Origin: Pseudomonas oryzae
GTDB lineage: Bacteria; Pseudomonadota; Gammaproteobacteria; Pseudomonadales; Pseudomonadaceae
DNA: 64,000 nt
NCBI RefSeq assembly: GCF_900104805.1
Contig: NZ_LT629751.1
Span: 1,283,001-1,347,000 of the forward strand
Reading direction: 5' to 3'
The position numbers and the translations under genes were made by a program. This document shows positions 42,088 to 51,506 of the stretch, piece by piece. The notes beneath the pieces are model-generated. The model searched no databases and was not told where the DNA came from. It saw only the letters and a program-made list of their open reading frames with translations. The stretch's first letter is position 1. The number at the start of each line of letters is the position of its first letter.

Positions 42088-43724
42088 GCCGCGGCCCAGT
42101 TCACGTAGCAGACCTCGACCGGGATGCCGTGCGCGGCGGCGAAGGCCAGCCAGCGCTTCTGGTTGTCCTGCAGGCGGTCGCCCGGACCCTTCACCTCGAT
42201 AAGCCGGTAGCGGCGCTCGGCCGGGTGGAACTGGATCAGGTCGGGCATGCCGGCGCGGTTGGCCCTGAGGTCGCCCAGCAGGCGTTCGCAGCAGGCGCGC
42301 AGGTGCGCGGCGGGGATGCAGTCCAGCGCCAGTTCGAGCAGCGCCTCGTCGAGCAGGCCCCAGAACACGAAGGGCGACTGGGTGCCGAACTTGTCGCGAT
42401 GCAGCTGGCGCACGTGCGTCCGGTAGCTGCCGTCGTCCAGGCGCGCCAGGCAGGCGTCGAACAGCGGCTTGCGCCGTGCGTAAAAGTCGCTGCTGTACAG
42501 GTCGACCGGGCCGCTGTGGAAGGGGTGGAAGAAGGCCCCCGGCAGCGGCGCGAAGATCGCCTCCCAGCACAGCAGGCCGAACAGGCTGCACAGCAGGGTG
42601 TTCTCCACGTAGTGCACCGGCGCCTCCGCGCGGTGCAGATGCTCGCGCACCGCGTGTTCGACGCTGCCATGCGCCGGGCGCGCCAGCACCAGCTGGCTGT
42701 TCGTCTCGGCGACGGCGGTGCGGCGTTTCGGCGCCGGCAGGCCGAGCTTGCGCGCCAGGCGCGGCAGGGCGCGCTCCAGGCGCTGGGCTTCCTCGTCGTT
42801 GTGCGGGCTGGCGCTCGCCTGCACGGCCAGCGCGTGGGCCTCGGCGTGGCGTTCGAGCTTTTCCAGCACGCGGATCTGCCGCCAGCGCGCCTCGCCGTGG
42901 GCGCAGCGCCGGTACAGGTCCAGCGCCGCCTCGGCCGCGCCGTCCTTCTCCAGCTGCTGGGCCAGCTTGAACAGCAGCCGGGCGTGGCGCGACTGCAGGT
43001 AGGGGTTGGCACTGGCGAAGTCGAGCAGGCCGTCCAGCACGGACTCGACTGGCTCGCCAGCCTCGAAGCGCTCGCGCCGTTCGCGCAGGAACAGGTAGTC
43101 GTCGACGTCCGCGCGGCAACGGAAGCCGCGCGACTCGGGGCTGATCGGCACCGCTTCGTAGCGGAAGATGCCCAGGTCGGTGAGGACGAACTCCGACCAG
43201 TCCTGGCTCAGGTTGCCGAAGAACAGCAGGCGCAGGCGGTCGCACAGTGCGCCGACCTGCAGGCTGTACAGGCGCTCGTCGAGGCCCGGGCACCAGGCGG
43301 CGAATGGCTGCGCCGGCAGCTCGAGGGCCGCGAGTTGCGCCTCCAGTTCGGCCTTCTTCTGGCTGGCGCGGCGGTCGGCCAGCGGCAGATGGGCGAGCAG
43401 CTCGTCCTTGCGCAGCAGGGCGGCGACCTCGCGGGCCTCCAGCGGTGCGCGGTCGCTGAGCCAGCCCAGTTCGAGCAACGTCGCCGCCGCCGCGTGGGTG
43501 GCACCGATCTCGGCGTACTGCAGCTTGCTGGCGCGGAAGTGGCAGCCCTTGCGCATCACCATGCGCACCAGCAGCGCCTGCGCGGGCAGCGGCAGCGCGG
43601 CGAAGCGGGCGATGAAGGAGGATTCCTCGGCACTGAGCAGATCGGCATAGCGTTCGCCGACCCAGGCGAGCGCGGTGCGGAAGTTGCCGAGGTAATAGAG
43701 TTCGGGAGGCAGGGGCGCGGACAT
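42084..43724 (-). CDS. FAN1-type VRR-NUC structure-specific nuclease
   Basis: The bacterial homologue of the FAN1 interstrand-crosslink nuclease, 546 residues from ATG 43724 (an in-frame ATG at 43754 is possible; neither has a clear ribosome binding site). The N-terminal half is helical (YYLGNFRTALAWVGERYADLLSAEE). The C-terminal VRR-NUC domain carries the PD-(D/E)XK catalytic set in AGMPDLIQF, RLIEVKGPGD and DNQKRWL. FAN1 enzymes cut 5' flaps and unhook crosslinks. The adjacent helicase-nuclease is the natural partner. Confidence 0.9.
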   Translation of the reverse strand: MSAPLPPELYYLGNFRTALAWVGERYADLLSAEESSFIARFAALPLPAQALLVRMVMRKGCHFRASKLQYAEIGATHAAAATLLELGWLSDRAPLEAREVAALLRKDELLAHLPLADRRASQKKAELEAQLAALELPAQPFAAWCPGLDERLYSLQVGALCDRLRLLFFGNLSQDWSEFVLTDLGIFRYEAVPISPESRGFRCRADVDDYLFLRERRERFEAGEPVESVLDGLLDFASANPYLQSRHARLLFKLAQQLEKDGAAEAALDLYRRCAHGEARWRQIRVLEKLERHAEAHALAVQASASPHNDEEAQRLERALPRLARKLGLPAPKRRTAVAETNSQLVLARPAHGSVEHAVREHLHRAEAPVHYVENTLLCSLFGLLCWEAIFAPLPGAFFHPFHSGPVDLYSSDFYARRKPLFDACLARLDDGSYRTHVRQLHRDKFGTQSPFVFWGLLDEALLELALDCIPAAHLRACCERLLGDLRANRAGMPDLIQFHPAERRYRLIEVKGPGDRLQDNQKRWLAFAAAHGIPVEVCYVNWAAA

Positions 43725-43839
43725 GGCGCGATGATCTGTATAGGCATCCAGCATGTCAACGCTGTGCGTCGGATTCGTTGCCGCCCGCGGGCGTCGTTGC
43801 CGGAGCGGGCGCCGGGGCGGAAGTCGCCATCGCGCGGAT

Positions 43840-43872
43840 AAAAAAACCGCCCGTACCTCGCGGTACGGGCGG
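43840..43872 (-). terminator. Terminator of the indolepyruvate oxidoreductase gene
   Basis: CCGCCCGTACC (43847-43857) and GGTACGGGCGG (43862-43872), 11-bp perfect arms with loop TCGC, followed on the minus strand by seven T's. Confidence 0.92.
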
Positions 43873-43919
43873 CCAAGATCGGGTAACGCCTCTGAAAACC
43901 CGATCAGCTCACAACATGC

Positions 43920-46900
43920 TCATGCAATTTGCTGGGCCTTGGCCGGCTGGATGTGCACCACCTGCACCGGCACCGCCTCGACCTTCGGCTGCGGCTTGGC
44001 ATAGCGCTGCGGGGAGAAGGCGTGCAGCAGCTGCGCCTCGCGAGACTTGACGCGCTCGACGCTGGCCAGCTTGACGTGGCCGTAGCCGCGGATCTCCTCG
44101 GCCAGCGCGGCGATGCGCACGGCGGCGTCGAGGTTGTCCTCGGTCAGCTGCGGCAGCAGCTCGCGGATGCGCGCGGCGTAGTCCTCGATCAGCCGGCGCT
44201 CCATGCGCCGCTCCTCGGTCTTGCCGAACAGGTCCAGCGCGCTGCCGCGCAGGGCCTTGGCCTTGGCCAGCAGCGGGAAGACCTTGGCAAGCCACGGGCC
44301 CAGGGTGATCTTGCGCGCACGGCCGTCCGCGCCCGGGCGCGACAGCAGCGGCGGGGCCATGTGGAATTCCAGGCGGAAGTCGCCCTCGAACTGCGCTTCC
44401 AGCTGGGCGCGGAACTGCGGGTCGCTGTATAGACGCGCCACCTCGTACTCGTCCTTGTAGGCCATCAGCTTGGCGTAGCCGCGCGCCACCGCCGGGCTCA
44501 GGCGCAGCTTGGCCTGCGGGCCGAGCAGGGCGCGTTCGGCCTTCGCCACCTCGTCGACCAGTTGGCGGAAGCGGCGGGCGTAGGCGGCGTTCTGGTAGTC
44601 GGTGAGCAGCAGCTCGCGGTGGGCGACCAGCTCGTCGAAGTCCTCGATGGCGCGGAACTCGTCGATCTCGGCGCTGCGGCTGAGCAGCTGGCGCAGGCCC
44701 TGCGGGTTGGCGCGGGCCAGGCGGCCGAGCCCGAAGGCGGCCAGGTTCATCGGTACGGCGACGCCGTTCAGCTCGATGGCGCGCTCAAGCGATTCCAGGC
44801 TCAGCGGGATCAGCCCGGCCTGCCAGGCGTAGCCCATCAGCAGGATGTTGGCGCCGATGCTGTCGCCGAGGGCGCGCTGCGCCAGGCTCTGCGCGTCGCA
44901 CAGCTCCAGGCCGGCCTCGCCGACGGCGTGGCGGATCTTCTCCAGCAGGCCTTCGGTCTGCAGGTTGGCGTCCGGGTTCTGCACGAATTCGGCGGTGGGT
45001 AGCACGTGGCGGTTGGCGACCACCCTGGTGCGGCCGTGCTTGACGCTCTGCAGGGCGTCGGCGGAGGCGGCGACCACCAGGTCGCAGGCGAGCAGGGCGT
45101 CGGCCTGCTGGGTGTCTATGCGCACCTGATTGAGGCGCTCCGGCACGTCGGCCAGGCGCACGAAGGACAGCACGGCGCCGCCCTTCTGGGCGAAGCCCAT
45201 GAAGTCGAGCACGCTGGCCGACTTGAATTCCAGGTGGGCGGCCATGCTGATCAGCGCGCCGACGGTGACCACGCCGGTGCCGCCGACGCCGGTGACCAAG
45301 AGGTCGTAGGGCGCGTTCCAGACGTGGGCCGCCGGGCGCGGCAGGTTGTTCAGCAGCTCGGCGAGCGCGCGCTGGCCTGCTTCGCCCTGCAGGGCGCCGA
45401 CGCCCTTGCGCACGCGACCGCCCTTGACCGAGACGAAGCTCGGGCAGAAGCCGTTGACGCAGGAGTAGTCCTTGTTGCACGACGACTGGTCGAGCTGGCG
45501 CTTGCGGCCCAGTTCGGTCTCCAGCGGCACCAGCGACAGGCAGTTGGAGGCCACGCCGCAGTCGCCGCAGCCTTCGCACACCGCCTGGTTGATGAACAAG
45601 CGACGGTCCGGATCGGGGAACTCGCCCTTCTTGCGGCGGCGACGCTTCTCGGCGGCGCAGGTCTGCTCGTAGATCAGCACGGTGACGCCGGCGGTTTCGC
45701 GCAGTTCGCGCTGGATCCTGTCGAGATCCTCGCGCGGGTGGAAGGCGGTACTGGCCGGGAAGCGGTCGCGCTGGCTGGCGTACTTGGCGATGTCGTCGCT
45801 GAGCACCACCACCTTGCGTGCGCCCTCGGCGGTGACCTGCTGGGCGATGGCGTCGACGGTGATGGTGCCGTCCACCGGCTGGCCGCCGGTCATGGCCACC
45901 GCGTCGTTGAACAGGATCTTGTAGGTGATGTTGGCCTTGGCGGCGATCGACTGGCGGATCGCCAGGTAGCCGGAGTGGTAGTAGGTGCCGTCGCCGAGGT
46001 TCTGGAACACGTGCGGCACCTGGGTGAAGCGCGAGTGCGCCGCCCAGTCGACGCCTTCGCCGCCCATCTGGATCAGGCCGCTGGTGTCGCGGTCCATCCA
46101 GTTGGCCATGAAGTGGCAGCCGATGCCGGCCAGCGCGCGCGAGCCTTCCGGCACCTTGGTCGAGCTGTTGTGCGGGCAGCCGGAGCAGAAGTAGGGCGAG
46201 CGGCGCACTGCGTCGGCCAGGTTGCTCAGCTGCGACGGCGCGGTGAAGTCGCGGACCAGGTGGCGGCGGTCGAGATCGGCGGTCTGGCGGGCCAGCCAGT
46301 CGGCCAGCACCGGCATGATGCGCGACGGGCGCAGCTCGCCGAGGGCGGAGAGCAGCGGCTTGCCGGCGGCGTCCTGCTTGCCGAGCAGGCGCGGGCGCAG
46401 CTCGCTCGGCTGGTTGTACAGCAGCTCGCGCAGCTGGCGCTCGATCACCGGCGCCTTCTCCTCGATCACCAGCACCTCGTCGAGGCCGCGCACGAAGTCC
46501 AGCGCGCGGTTCGGCTCGATGGGGAAGGACAGGCCGATCTTGTAGACGCGGATGCCGGCGCGGGCCAGGTCGTCGAGGGAGATGTCCAGGCGACGCAGGC
46601 ACTCGAGGAAGTCGAGGTGCGCCTTGCCGCAGGTGACGATGCCGAAGCGCGCGTTGTCGCAGGCGACGATGGTCTTGTCGATGCTGTTGCTCTTGGCGAA
46701 GGCGCGCACCGCGTCGAGCTTGTCGGCCTGGCGGGCTTCCAGCTGCAGCGAGGGCAGGTCCGGCCAGCGATAGTGCAGGCCGCCGGCCGGCGGGGTGTAG
46801 TCCACCGGGGCGTCGAAGCGGGTCTGGATGCGGTCCAGATCGACGGTCGAGCCGCTTTCCACCACCTCGGACAGGGCGGTGAAGCCGACCCAGGCGCCGG

Positions 46901-47510
46901 AGAAGCGCGACAGCGCCCAGCCGTACAGGCCAAACTCGAGGTATTCGGCGATGGTCGCCGGGGAAACGGTCGGCACGCTCCAGGCCTGGAAGGCCAGGTC
47001 GCTCTGGTGCGGCATGGAGGAGGACACGCAGCCGTGGTCGTCGCCGGCGACGATCAGCACGCCGCCGTTGGGCGAGGAGCCGTAGGCGTGGCCGTGCTTC
47101 AGGGCATCGCCGGCGCGGTCGACGCCCGGGCCCTTGCCGTACCAGTAGGCGAACACGCCGTCGACGGTGCGCTGCGGGTCGGATTCGACCTGCTGGGTGC
47201 CGAGCACCGCGGTGCCGCCCAGTTCTTCGTTGATCGCGGGGAGGAATTCGATCTGGTTGTCGGCCAAGAGGCGCTTGGCCTTCCACAGGGCCTGGTCGAC
47301 CATGCCCAGAGGCGAGCCCCGATAGCCGCTGATGAAGCCGGCGCTGTTGAGGCCGCGCGCGCGGTCGAGGGCGCGCTGCATCAGCGGCAGGCGGACCAAG
47401 GCCTGGGTGCCGGTGAGGAAGATCTGGCCGCGGGTGGCTTCGAGGCTGTCGCTCAGGCGGTAGTCGTCGCGCAGCTGCACGGTGCTGGCGCGCTCGGTCG
47501 CATGGGTCAT
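43920..47510 (-). CDS. Indolepyruvate ferredoxin oxidoreductase, fused large form
   Basis: Oxidatively decarboxylates aryl-pyruvates (indolepyruvate, phenylpyruvate) to the aryl-acetyl-CoA with ferredoxin reduction. At 1196 residues the alpha and gamma parts are fused. Landmarks are GYRGSPLGMVD, the ThDP region (GGEGVDWAAHSRF, MTGGQPVDGTI), a ferredoxin-like cysteine set (VCEGCGDCGVASNC, SCNKDYSCVNGFC), and the gamma domain VTGVGGTGVVTVG. The ATG at 47510 abuts an AACAACAA CA motif. Divergent from an Lrp-type gene that probably regulates it. It fits the transaminated aromatic amino acids made by the 9.3-kb aminotransferase. Confidence 0.92.
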   Translation of the reverse strand: MTHATERASTVQLRDDYRLSDSLEATRGQIFLTGTQALVRLPLMQRALDRARGLNSAGFISGYRGSPLGMVDQALWKAKRLLADNQIEFLPAINEELGGTAVLGTQQVESDPQRTVDGVFAYWYGKGPGVDRAGDALKHGHAYGSSPNGGVLIVAGDDHGCVSSSMPHQSDLAFQAWSVPTVSPATIAEYLEFGLYGWALSRFSGAWVGFTALSEVVESGSTVDLDRIQTRFDAPVDYTPPAGGLHYRWPDLPSLQLEARQADKLDAVRAFAKSNSIDKTIVACDNARFGIVTCGKAHLDFLECLRRLDISLDDLARAGIRVYKIGLSFPIEPNRALDFVRGLDEVLVIEEKAPVIERQLRELLYNQPSELRPRLLGKQDAAGKPLLSALGELRPSRIMPVLADWLARQTADLDRRHLVRDFTAPSQLSNLADAVRRSPYFCSGCPHNSSTKVPEGSRALAGIGCHFMANWMDRDTSGLIQMGGEGVDWAAHSRFTQVPHVFQNLGDGTYYHSGYLAIRQSIAAKANITYKILFNDAVAMTGGQPVDGTITVDAIAQQVTAEGARKVVVLSDDIAKYASQRDRFPASTAFHPREDLDRIQRELRETAGVTVLIYEQTCAAEKRRRRKKGEFPDPDRRLFINQAVCEGCGDCGVASNCLSLVPLETELGRKRQLDQSSCNKDYSCVNGFCPSFVSVKGGRVRKGVGALQGEAGQRALAELLNNLPRPAAHVWNAPYDLLVTGVGGTGVVTVGALISMAAHLEFKSASVLDFMGFAQKGGAVLSFVRLADVPERLNQVRIDTQQADALLACDLVVAASADALQSVKHGRTRVVANRHVLPTAEFVQNPDANLQTEGLLEKIRHAVGEAGLELCDAQSLAQRALGDSIGANILLMGYAWQAGLIPLSLESLERAIELNGVAVPMNLAAFGLGRLARANPQGLRQLLSRSAEIDEFRAIEDFDELVAHRELLLTDYQNAAYARRFRQLVDEVAKAERALLGPQAKLRLSPAVARGYAKLMAYKDEYEVARLYSDPQFRAQLEAQFEGDFRLEFHMAPPLLSRPGADGRARKITLGPWLAKVFPLLAKAKALRGSALDLFGKTEERRMERRLIEDYAARIRELLPQLTEDNLDAAVRIAALAEEIRGYGHVKLASVERVKSREAQLLHAFSPQRYAKPQPKVEAVPVQVVHIQPAKAQQIA

Positions 47511-47517
47511 TGTTGTT
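47510..47517 (-). promoter_or_regulatory. CA motif overlapping the oxidoreductase start
   Basis: AACAACAA on the minus strand between CAGGA and the ATG, the same layout as at 30086-30093. Candidate Hfq/Crc site. Confidence 0.65.
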
Positions 47518-47647
47518 GTCCTGCGAGAGGTGTTGTTCTGTGGGGAATAGTGTTCCCCAGCGCAGGCGGTTTTTTGTTTCTCTTTTTCCCTGGTAGACGG
47601 TAGATTCGAGAAAAAATTAATCGATATTTCGGCAAAAGGAGAATGTC

Positions 47648-48103
47648 ATGCTCGACAAGTTCGCCCGCCAGCTGCTCAGCGAACTGCAGCGCGACGCCCG
47701 GCAGACCATGCAGCAGCTCGCCGAGAAGGTCGGCCTGTCGACCACGCCCTGCTGGCGGCGCATCAAGGAGCTGGAGGAGGAGGGGGTGATCCGCCGTTAC
47801 ACGGTGCTGGTGGATCGCGAGAAGGTCGGCCTGCAGAACTGCGTGTTCGCCGAGGTGGCGCTGAGCCGCCACGCCGGCGACGTGACCGCCGAGTTCGAGG
47901 CGGCGGTGGCGGCTACCCCGGAGATCGTTGCCTGCTACGCCACCACCGGCAAGGCCGACTACCTGATCAAGGTGGTCACCAGCGACATCAAGGCCTACGA
48001 TCAGGTGCTGCAGCAGCGCATCTTCCGCCTGCCCGGGGTGGCCAGCGTGCACACCAGCGTGGTGCTCCGGGAGGTGAAGGACGAGGTGAGCCTGCCGCTG
48101 TAG
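47648..48103 (+). CDS. Lrp/AsnC-family regulator (divergent from indolepyruvate oxidoreductase)
   Basis: A 151-residue Lrp-type regulator: helix-turn-helix at about 6-50 (ARQLLSELQRDARQTMQQLAEKVGLSTTPCWRRIKELE) and RAM domain (CVFAEVALSRHAGDVTAEFEAAV). The ATG at 47648 has AAAAGGAG upstream. The shared 137-bp intergenic region suggests control of the oxidoreductase by an amino-acid effector, as with BkdR-type regulators. Confidence 0.9.
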   Translation: MLDKFARQLLSELQRDARQTMQQLAEKVGLSTTPCWRRIKELEEEGVIRRYTVLVDREKVGLQNCVFAEVALSRHAGDVTAEFEAAVAATPEIVACYATTGKADYLIKVVTSDIKAYDQVLQQRIFRLPGVASVHTSVVLREVKDEVSLPL

Positions 48104-48109
48104 CGGGCG

Positions 48110-49327
48110 CTACCAGATCTGGTAGGGCGTGCCCTGGTCGGTGGTCCGGTAGCGGACGGGGGGAGCCGCTGGCTGCGGAATGCCCGGCGCTACGGGTTGC
48201 GCCTGCGGGCGCAGCGGTTGCGCCACGCTGCGCGAGGGCGGCTCGTAGCGCAGCGGCCGGGCCACGCTGGCGGCCAGGCTGCCCTCGATCTGGCCGGAGA
48301 TGTGGTAGACCCCGGCCAGCACGCCGTTCTCATGGTTGCGCATCAGGTTCAGCCAGTCCTCCTGAAAGGCGGCCTGCAGGTTGTTGCGCAGGCGCGATTC
48401 CATCTTCGGGCGCTCCTTTTCCCGCAGGATGGCGCTGATGCCCGCGGTGCCCAGCGACAGCGCCATGCCGGCGGCGCCGCCGATCGCCGAGGAGATGGCG
48501 CCGGCGACACTGCTGGTGGCGAGCTCGTTGACCAGGCTTTCGCTGGTCTTCTGCGCCACGTTGGAAATTCCGGGGTCCGAGGACCAGTCCTTGCTGCGTC
48601 CGGGCGATTGCTGAATCCGCGCGATCAGCGCCTCGTAGGCCGGCATCCCGTCCAGCCGCTTCGCCTCCACGAGCTGGTACAGCGAGGCGCCGCCCGACGA
48701 GGAACCCAGCGAGATCGCCGGAATGGCCTGCAGATGATGGTCGAACTGATCCGCGGGCACGCCATAGCGCTGCGGCAGCTTGCGCACCTGCAGGCCGAGT
48801 TGCTGGATGTAATAGCGGGTGGCCTGCTCCATCACCTGGTCCGGATCGACCTGCCTGGCGACCGGCTCCAGCACCAGGTCGTGGTACTGCTCCTGCAGGT
48901 AGACCGCCAGGCGCTGCACGGTCGGATCCTTCTCGCCATCGGCATTCATCTTGTACCAGGCGACTTTCATGGTCAGCCACTGCCGGGTCCAGTAGCTGGA
49001 GTACCAGGGAATGAATTCGGCTTCGGTGCGCTGGTAGACCAGGTCCATCCAGCGCTGCATGTTCTGCTGGGCGTAGCTGGAGGCCTGCTCGCTGGCGCTC
49101 AGCGAGGCGGCGAAGATGTCGCTGTCGATCTGGCGCCAGGTGCTGGCCGAAACGTGCGGGGGCGGCGGCTGGGGGGGACGTTCCCTGCCGGCGCAACCGG
49201 CAAGGCTCAGCAGCAGCGCCACGATCAGCAGGCGCAGGCAGAGCAGCGGCGGGTCGACCAGCTGACTCGACAGGGCAACGACATCCGCTGTCTGGCGCGT
49301 CCCGGGCGGGGCCTTGACGTTGTACAT
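48110..49327 (-). CDS. Uncharacterised lipoprotein (405 aa)
   Basis: An exported lipoprotein with a hydrophobic segment LLCLRLLIVALLLSLAGC and lipobox cysteine at about 45; the 28-residue n-region is long, so the true start may be further downstream. After a proline-rich linker (PPQPPPP) comes a domain of about 330 residues with no recognised family, with a glycine/alanine hydrophobic stretch (SSVAGAISSAIGGAAGMALSLGTAG) that could insert in a membrane. The C-terminus is proline- and glutamine-rich. Convergent with the Lrp gene. Confidence 0.75.
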   Translation of the reverse strand: MYNVKAPPGTRQTADVVALSSQLVDPPLLCLRLLIVALLLSLAGCAGRERPPQPPPPHVSASTWRQIDSDIFAASLSASEQASSYAQQNMQRWMDLVYQRTEAEFIPWYSSYWTRQWLTMKVAWYKMNADGEKDPTVQRLAVYLQEQYHDLVLEPVARQVDPDQVMEQATRYYIQQLGLQVRKLPQRYGVPADQFDHHLQAIPAISLGSSSGGASLYQLVEAKRLDGMPAYEALIARIQQSPGRSKDWSSDPGISNVAQKTSESLVNELATSSVAGAISSAIGGAAGMALSLGTAGISAILREKERPKMESRLRNNLQAAFQEDWLNLMRNHENGVLAGVYHISGQIEGSLAASVARPLRYEPPSRSVAQPLRPQAQPVAPGIPQPAAPPVRYRTTDQGTPYQIW

Positions 49328-49551
49328 GGGACTTCGAAGGCTCCGCAGACCTCAAGGGGCTGCGCTTTCCTTCCTCGCGAACTGCTGCGGAGCTCATGCA
49401 GTCGCCAGCCACGCCTGCGGGGCGTCCCGCAGGTCCGCCACCGTCGCTTTCAGTCTAGTCCTCGCCTGCGGCTCACGGAGCGTCATCCGGCGAGCGGTGC
49501 ACCGGACTGGCGAAAGATGGGAGGTGGTGGCCGGGGCCAGCTGGAGAAGGG

Positions 49552-49587
49552 CTCCCGAAGGCGGCGCCTGGGCGCCACCTCCGGGAG
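49552..49587 (-). terminator. Hairpin downstream of the OmpA-like gene
   Basis: A two-part stem, CTCCCG/CGGGAG (49552-49557, 49582-49587) around GGCGGCGCC/GGCGCCACC (49560-49568, 49571-49579). Just beyond the minus-strand gene's stop; no T run. Confidence 0.5.
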
Positions 49588-49597
49588 GGGGTGACGC

Positions 49598-50293
49598 TTA
49601 CTGCTTGGCTTCGACTTCCGCCTCGACGCGGCGGTTGATGGCGCGACCTTCGGAGGTGGCGTTGTCGGCCACCGGGCGGCTCTCGCCATAGCCGACCGAA
49701 TCGACCCGATTGGGCGCGATGCCATACTCGTTGACCAGTACGTCACGCACGGCGTTGGCTCGCCGCTCGGACAGGCGCTGGTTGTAGGCGTCGGTGCCCA
49801 CCGAGTCGGTGTGGCCTTCCACGACGGTGCTGGTCTGCGGGTACTCGTTCATGAAGTCCGCGACCGCCTTGATGTCGGCCTTGTAGCCTTCCTTGACCAC
49901 GGACTTGTCGAAGTCGAACTTGACGTCCAGTTCCACGCGCACCACGGCGGGTGCCTGAGCCATGGGTTCGGGCTCGACCGGCGCTGCTACCGGCAGCGGG
50001 CAGCCACGCTCGTCCACCTGGGTACCCTTCGGCGTGTTGGGGCACTTGTCCTCCTTGTTGACCACGCCGTCGCCATCGGCGTCGCCGTGTACCCAGCAAT
50101 AGGCCGCGCCGGTGATGGCGCCGATACCCAGGCCGCCGGCTGCCCAGCTGGAGCTTTCGATGGCGCCGAGGCTGGCGCCGACCACGCCACCGACTGCCGC
50201 GCAAGGCGGCCAGTCGCTCTGCACCAGTCCGGCGCAACCCGACAGCAGGCCGCTAACCAGAGCCAGGGGTAAAGCAGTCCGCACTATTCTCAT
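49598..50293 (-). CDS. OmpA-family lipoprotein
   Basis: A peptidoglycan-associated lipoprotein of 231 residues from ATG 50293 (GAGGAG upstream). The signal peptide ends in the lipobox LLSGC (C20). A glycine-rich stretch follows, then a thrombospondin-type calcium repeat (DADGDGVVNKEDKCP) and a C-terminal OmpA domain with VVEGHTDSVGTDAYNQRLSERRANAV, the peptidoglycan-binding core. It probably tethers outer membrane and cell wall. Transcribed toward the preceding lipoprotein gene. Confidence 0.88.
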   Translation of the reverse strand: MRIVRTALPLALVSGLLSGCAGLVQSDWPPCAAVGGVVGASLGAIESSSWAAGGLGIGAITGAAYCWVHGDADGDGVVNKEDKCPNTPKGTQVDERGCPLPVAAPVEPEPMAQAPAVVRVELDVKFDFDKSVVKEGYKADIKAVADFMNEYPQTSTVVEGHTDSVGTDAYNQRLSERRANAVRDVLVNEYGIAPNRVDSVGYGESRPVADNATSEGRAINRRVEAEVEAKQ

Positions 50294-50551
50294 TCTTGGT
50301 TCTCCTCGATTGATCGGGCGCATTGCTTAGCCGGCCTTGCACCTCGCACCTTGCAGGCAGACCAATGCAGGAAAGTGTTGCACCGGAAACGGCGTTGTCA
50401 AAAAGCCTGCGCGTTTAGTGCATAAAGACTGATGGATGTCATGCCGGAGGCGATCGATGTGAGCCGTCCGGGCGGATAGCCCGTCATGCCAACCCGAGCC
50501 ACGGCCAGCCGGCGGGATACGCCGCGGCCGACCACTTCCAGGGAGTGCGCC

Positions 50552-51496
50552 ATGAGTACCCACGAATCTTCCAGCCAGCTGTCCTCGTCCTTCGACTGCC
50601 CGCTGCGCGACGGCGAGCGGCTGATCCAGCGCATCGACGCGCGGCTGGCGCAGATCGGCGGCGGTATCCCGGTCAACCGCCTGCTGCCGTCGCGGCAGCG
50701 CCGGATGATCGGCGCTTGGTGCTTCCTCGACCATGCCGGCCCGGCGCGTTTCGAGCCGGGGCAGGGCATGCACGTCGGCCCGCACCCGCATATCGGCCTG
50801 CAGACCTTCACCTGGATGATCGAGGGCGAGGTGCTGCACCACGACAGCCTGGGCTCGGAGCAGGTAATCCGTCCCGGTCAGGTCAACCTGATGACCGCCG
50901 GACGCGGCATCAGCCATAGCGAGGTGTGCCTGGACGACCAGCGCGTGCTGCACGCGGCGCAGCTGTGGATCGCCCTGCCGGCCGCCGACGGCGAGTGCGC
51001 GCCGGCCTTCGAGCACTACCCGGATTTGCCGCGCTGGGCGCGCGACGGTTGCGATTTCACCCTGCTGGCCGGGCGCTTCGAGGGGCAGCGGGCGCCGACG
51101 CGGCTGTATTCGCCGCTGCTCGGCGTCGAGCTGCGCAGCGCGGCTGGCAGCCAGCTGGAGCTGACGCTGGAGAGCGCGTTCGAGTACGGCATCCTGCCGC
51201 TGGAAGGCGAGGTGCGCCTCGGCGCCGAGAGCTTCGCCGCCGACCAGCTGGCCTACCTGGGGCGCGGTCGCGAGCGCCTGCACCTGGAGCTGGCGCCGGG
51301 CAGCCGCGCCCTGCTGCTGGGCGGCGAACCGTTCGGCGAGGAGATTCTCATCTGGTGGAACTTCGTCGGCCACAGCAAGGCGCAGATCGCCCGGGCGCAG
51401 CGCGACTGGGAGGCCGGCAGCCCGCGCTTCGGCGGTGTGCCGGGCTACGACGGCGCCCCGCTGGTGGCGCCGCCGTTGCCGTGGCGGGAGGTCTGA
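50552..51496 (+). CDS. Pirin-family cupin protein
   Basis: A bicupin of 314 residues. The metal site motifs HPHIGLQTFTWMIEGEVLHHDSLG and GRGISHSE are clear. Bacterial pirins include quercetinase-like dioxygenases and regulators; function here is not defined. The ATG at 50552 has CAGGGAG upstream. Divergent from the OmpA-like gene and convergent with the thiolase gene. Confidence 0.9.
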   Translation: MSTHESSSQLSSSFDCPLRDGERLIQRIDARLAQIGGGIPVNRLLPSRQRRMIGAWCFLDHAGPARFEPGQGMHVGPHPHIGLQTFTWMIEGEVLHHDSLGSEQVIRPGQVNLMTAGRGISHSEVCLDDQRVLHAAQLWIALPAADGECAPAFEHYPDLPRWARDGCDFTLLAGRFEGQRAPTRLYSPLLGVELRSAAGSQLELTLESAFEYGILPLEGEVRLGAESFAADQLAYLGRGRERLHLELAPGSRALLLGGEPFGEEILIWWNFVGHSKAQIARAQRDWEAGSPRFGGVPGYDGAPLVAPPLPWREV

Positions 51497-51506
51497 GCCG
51501 GGGCGC

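Noticed and set aside
42088-43293. Upstream extension of the helicase frame to 1159 codons
   Set aside because: It runs through the FAN1-type gene in another frame; the helicase's natural start is ATG 42087 with a coupling overlap.
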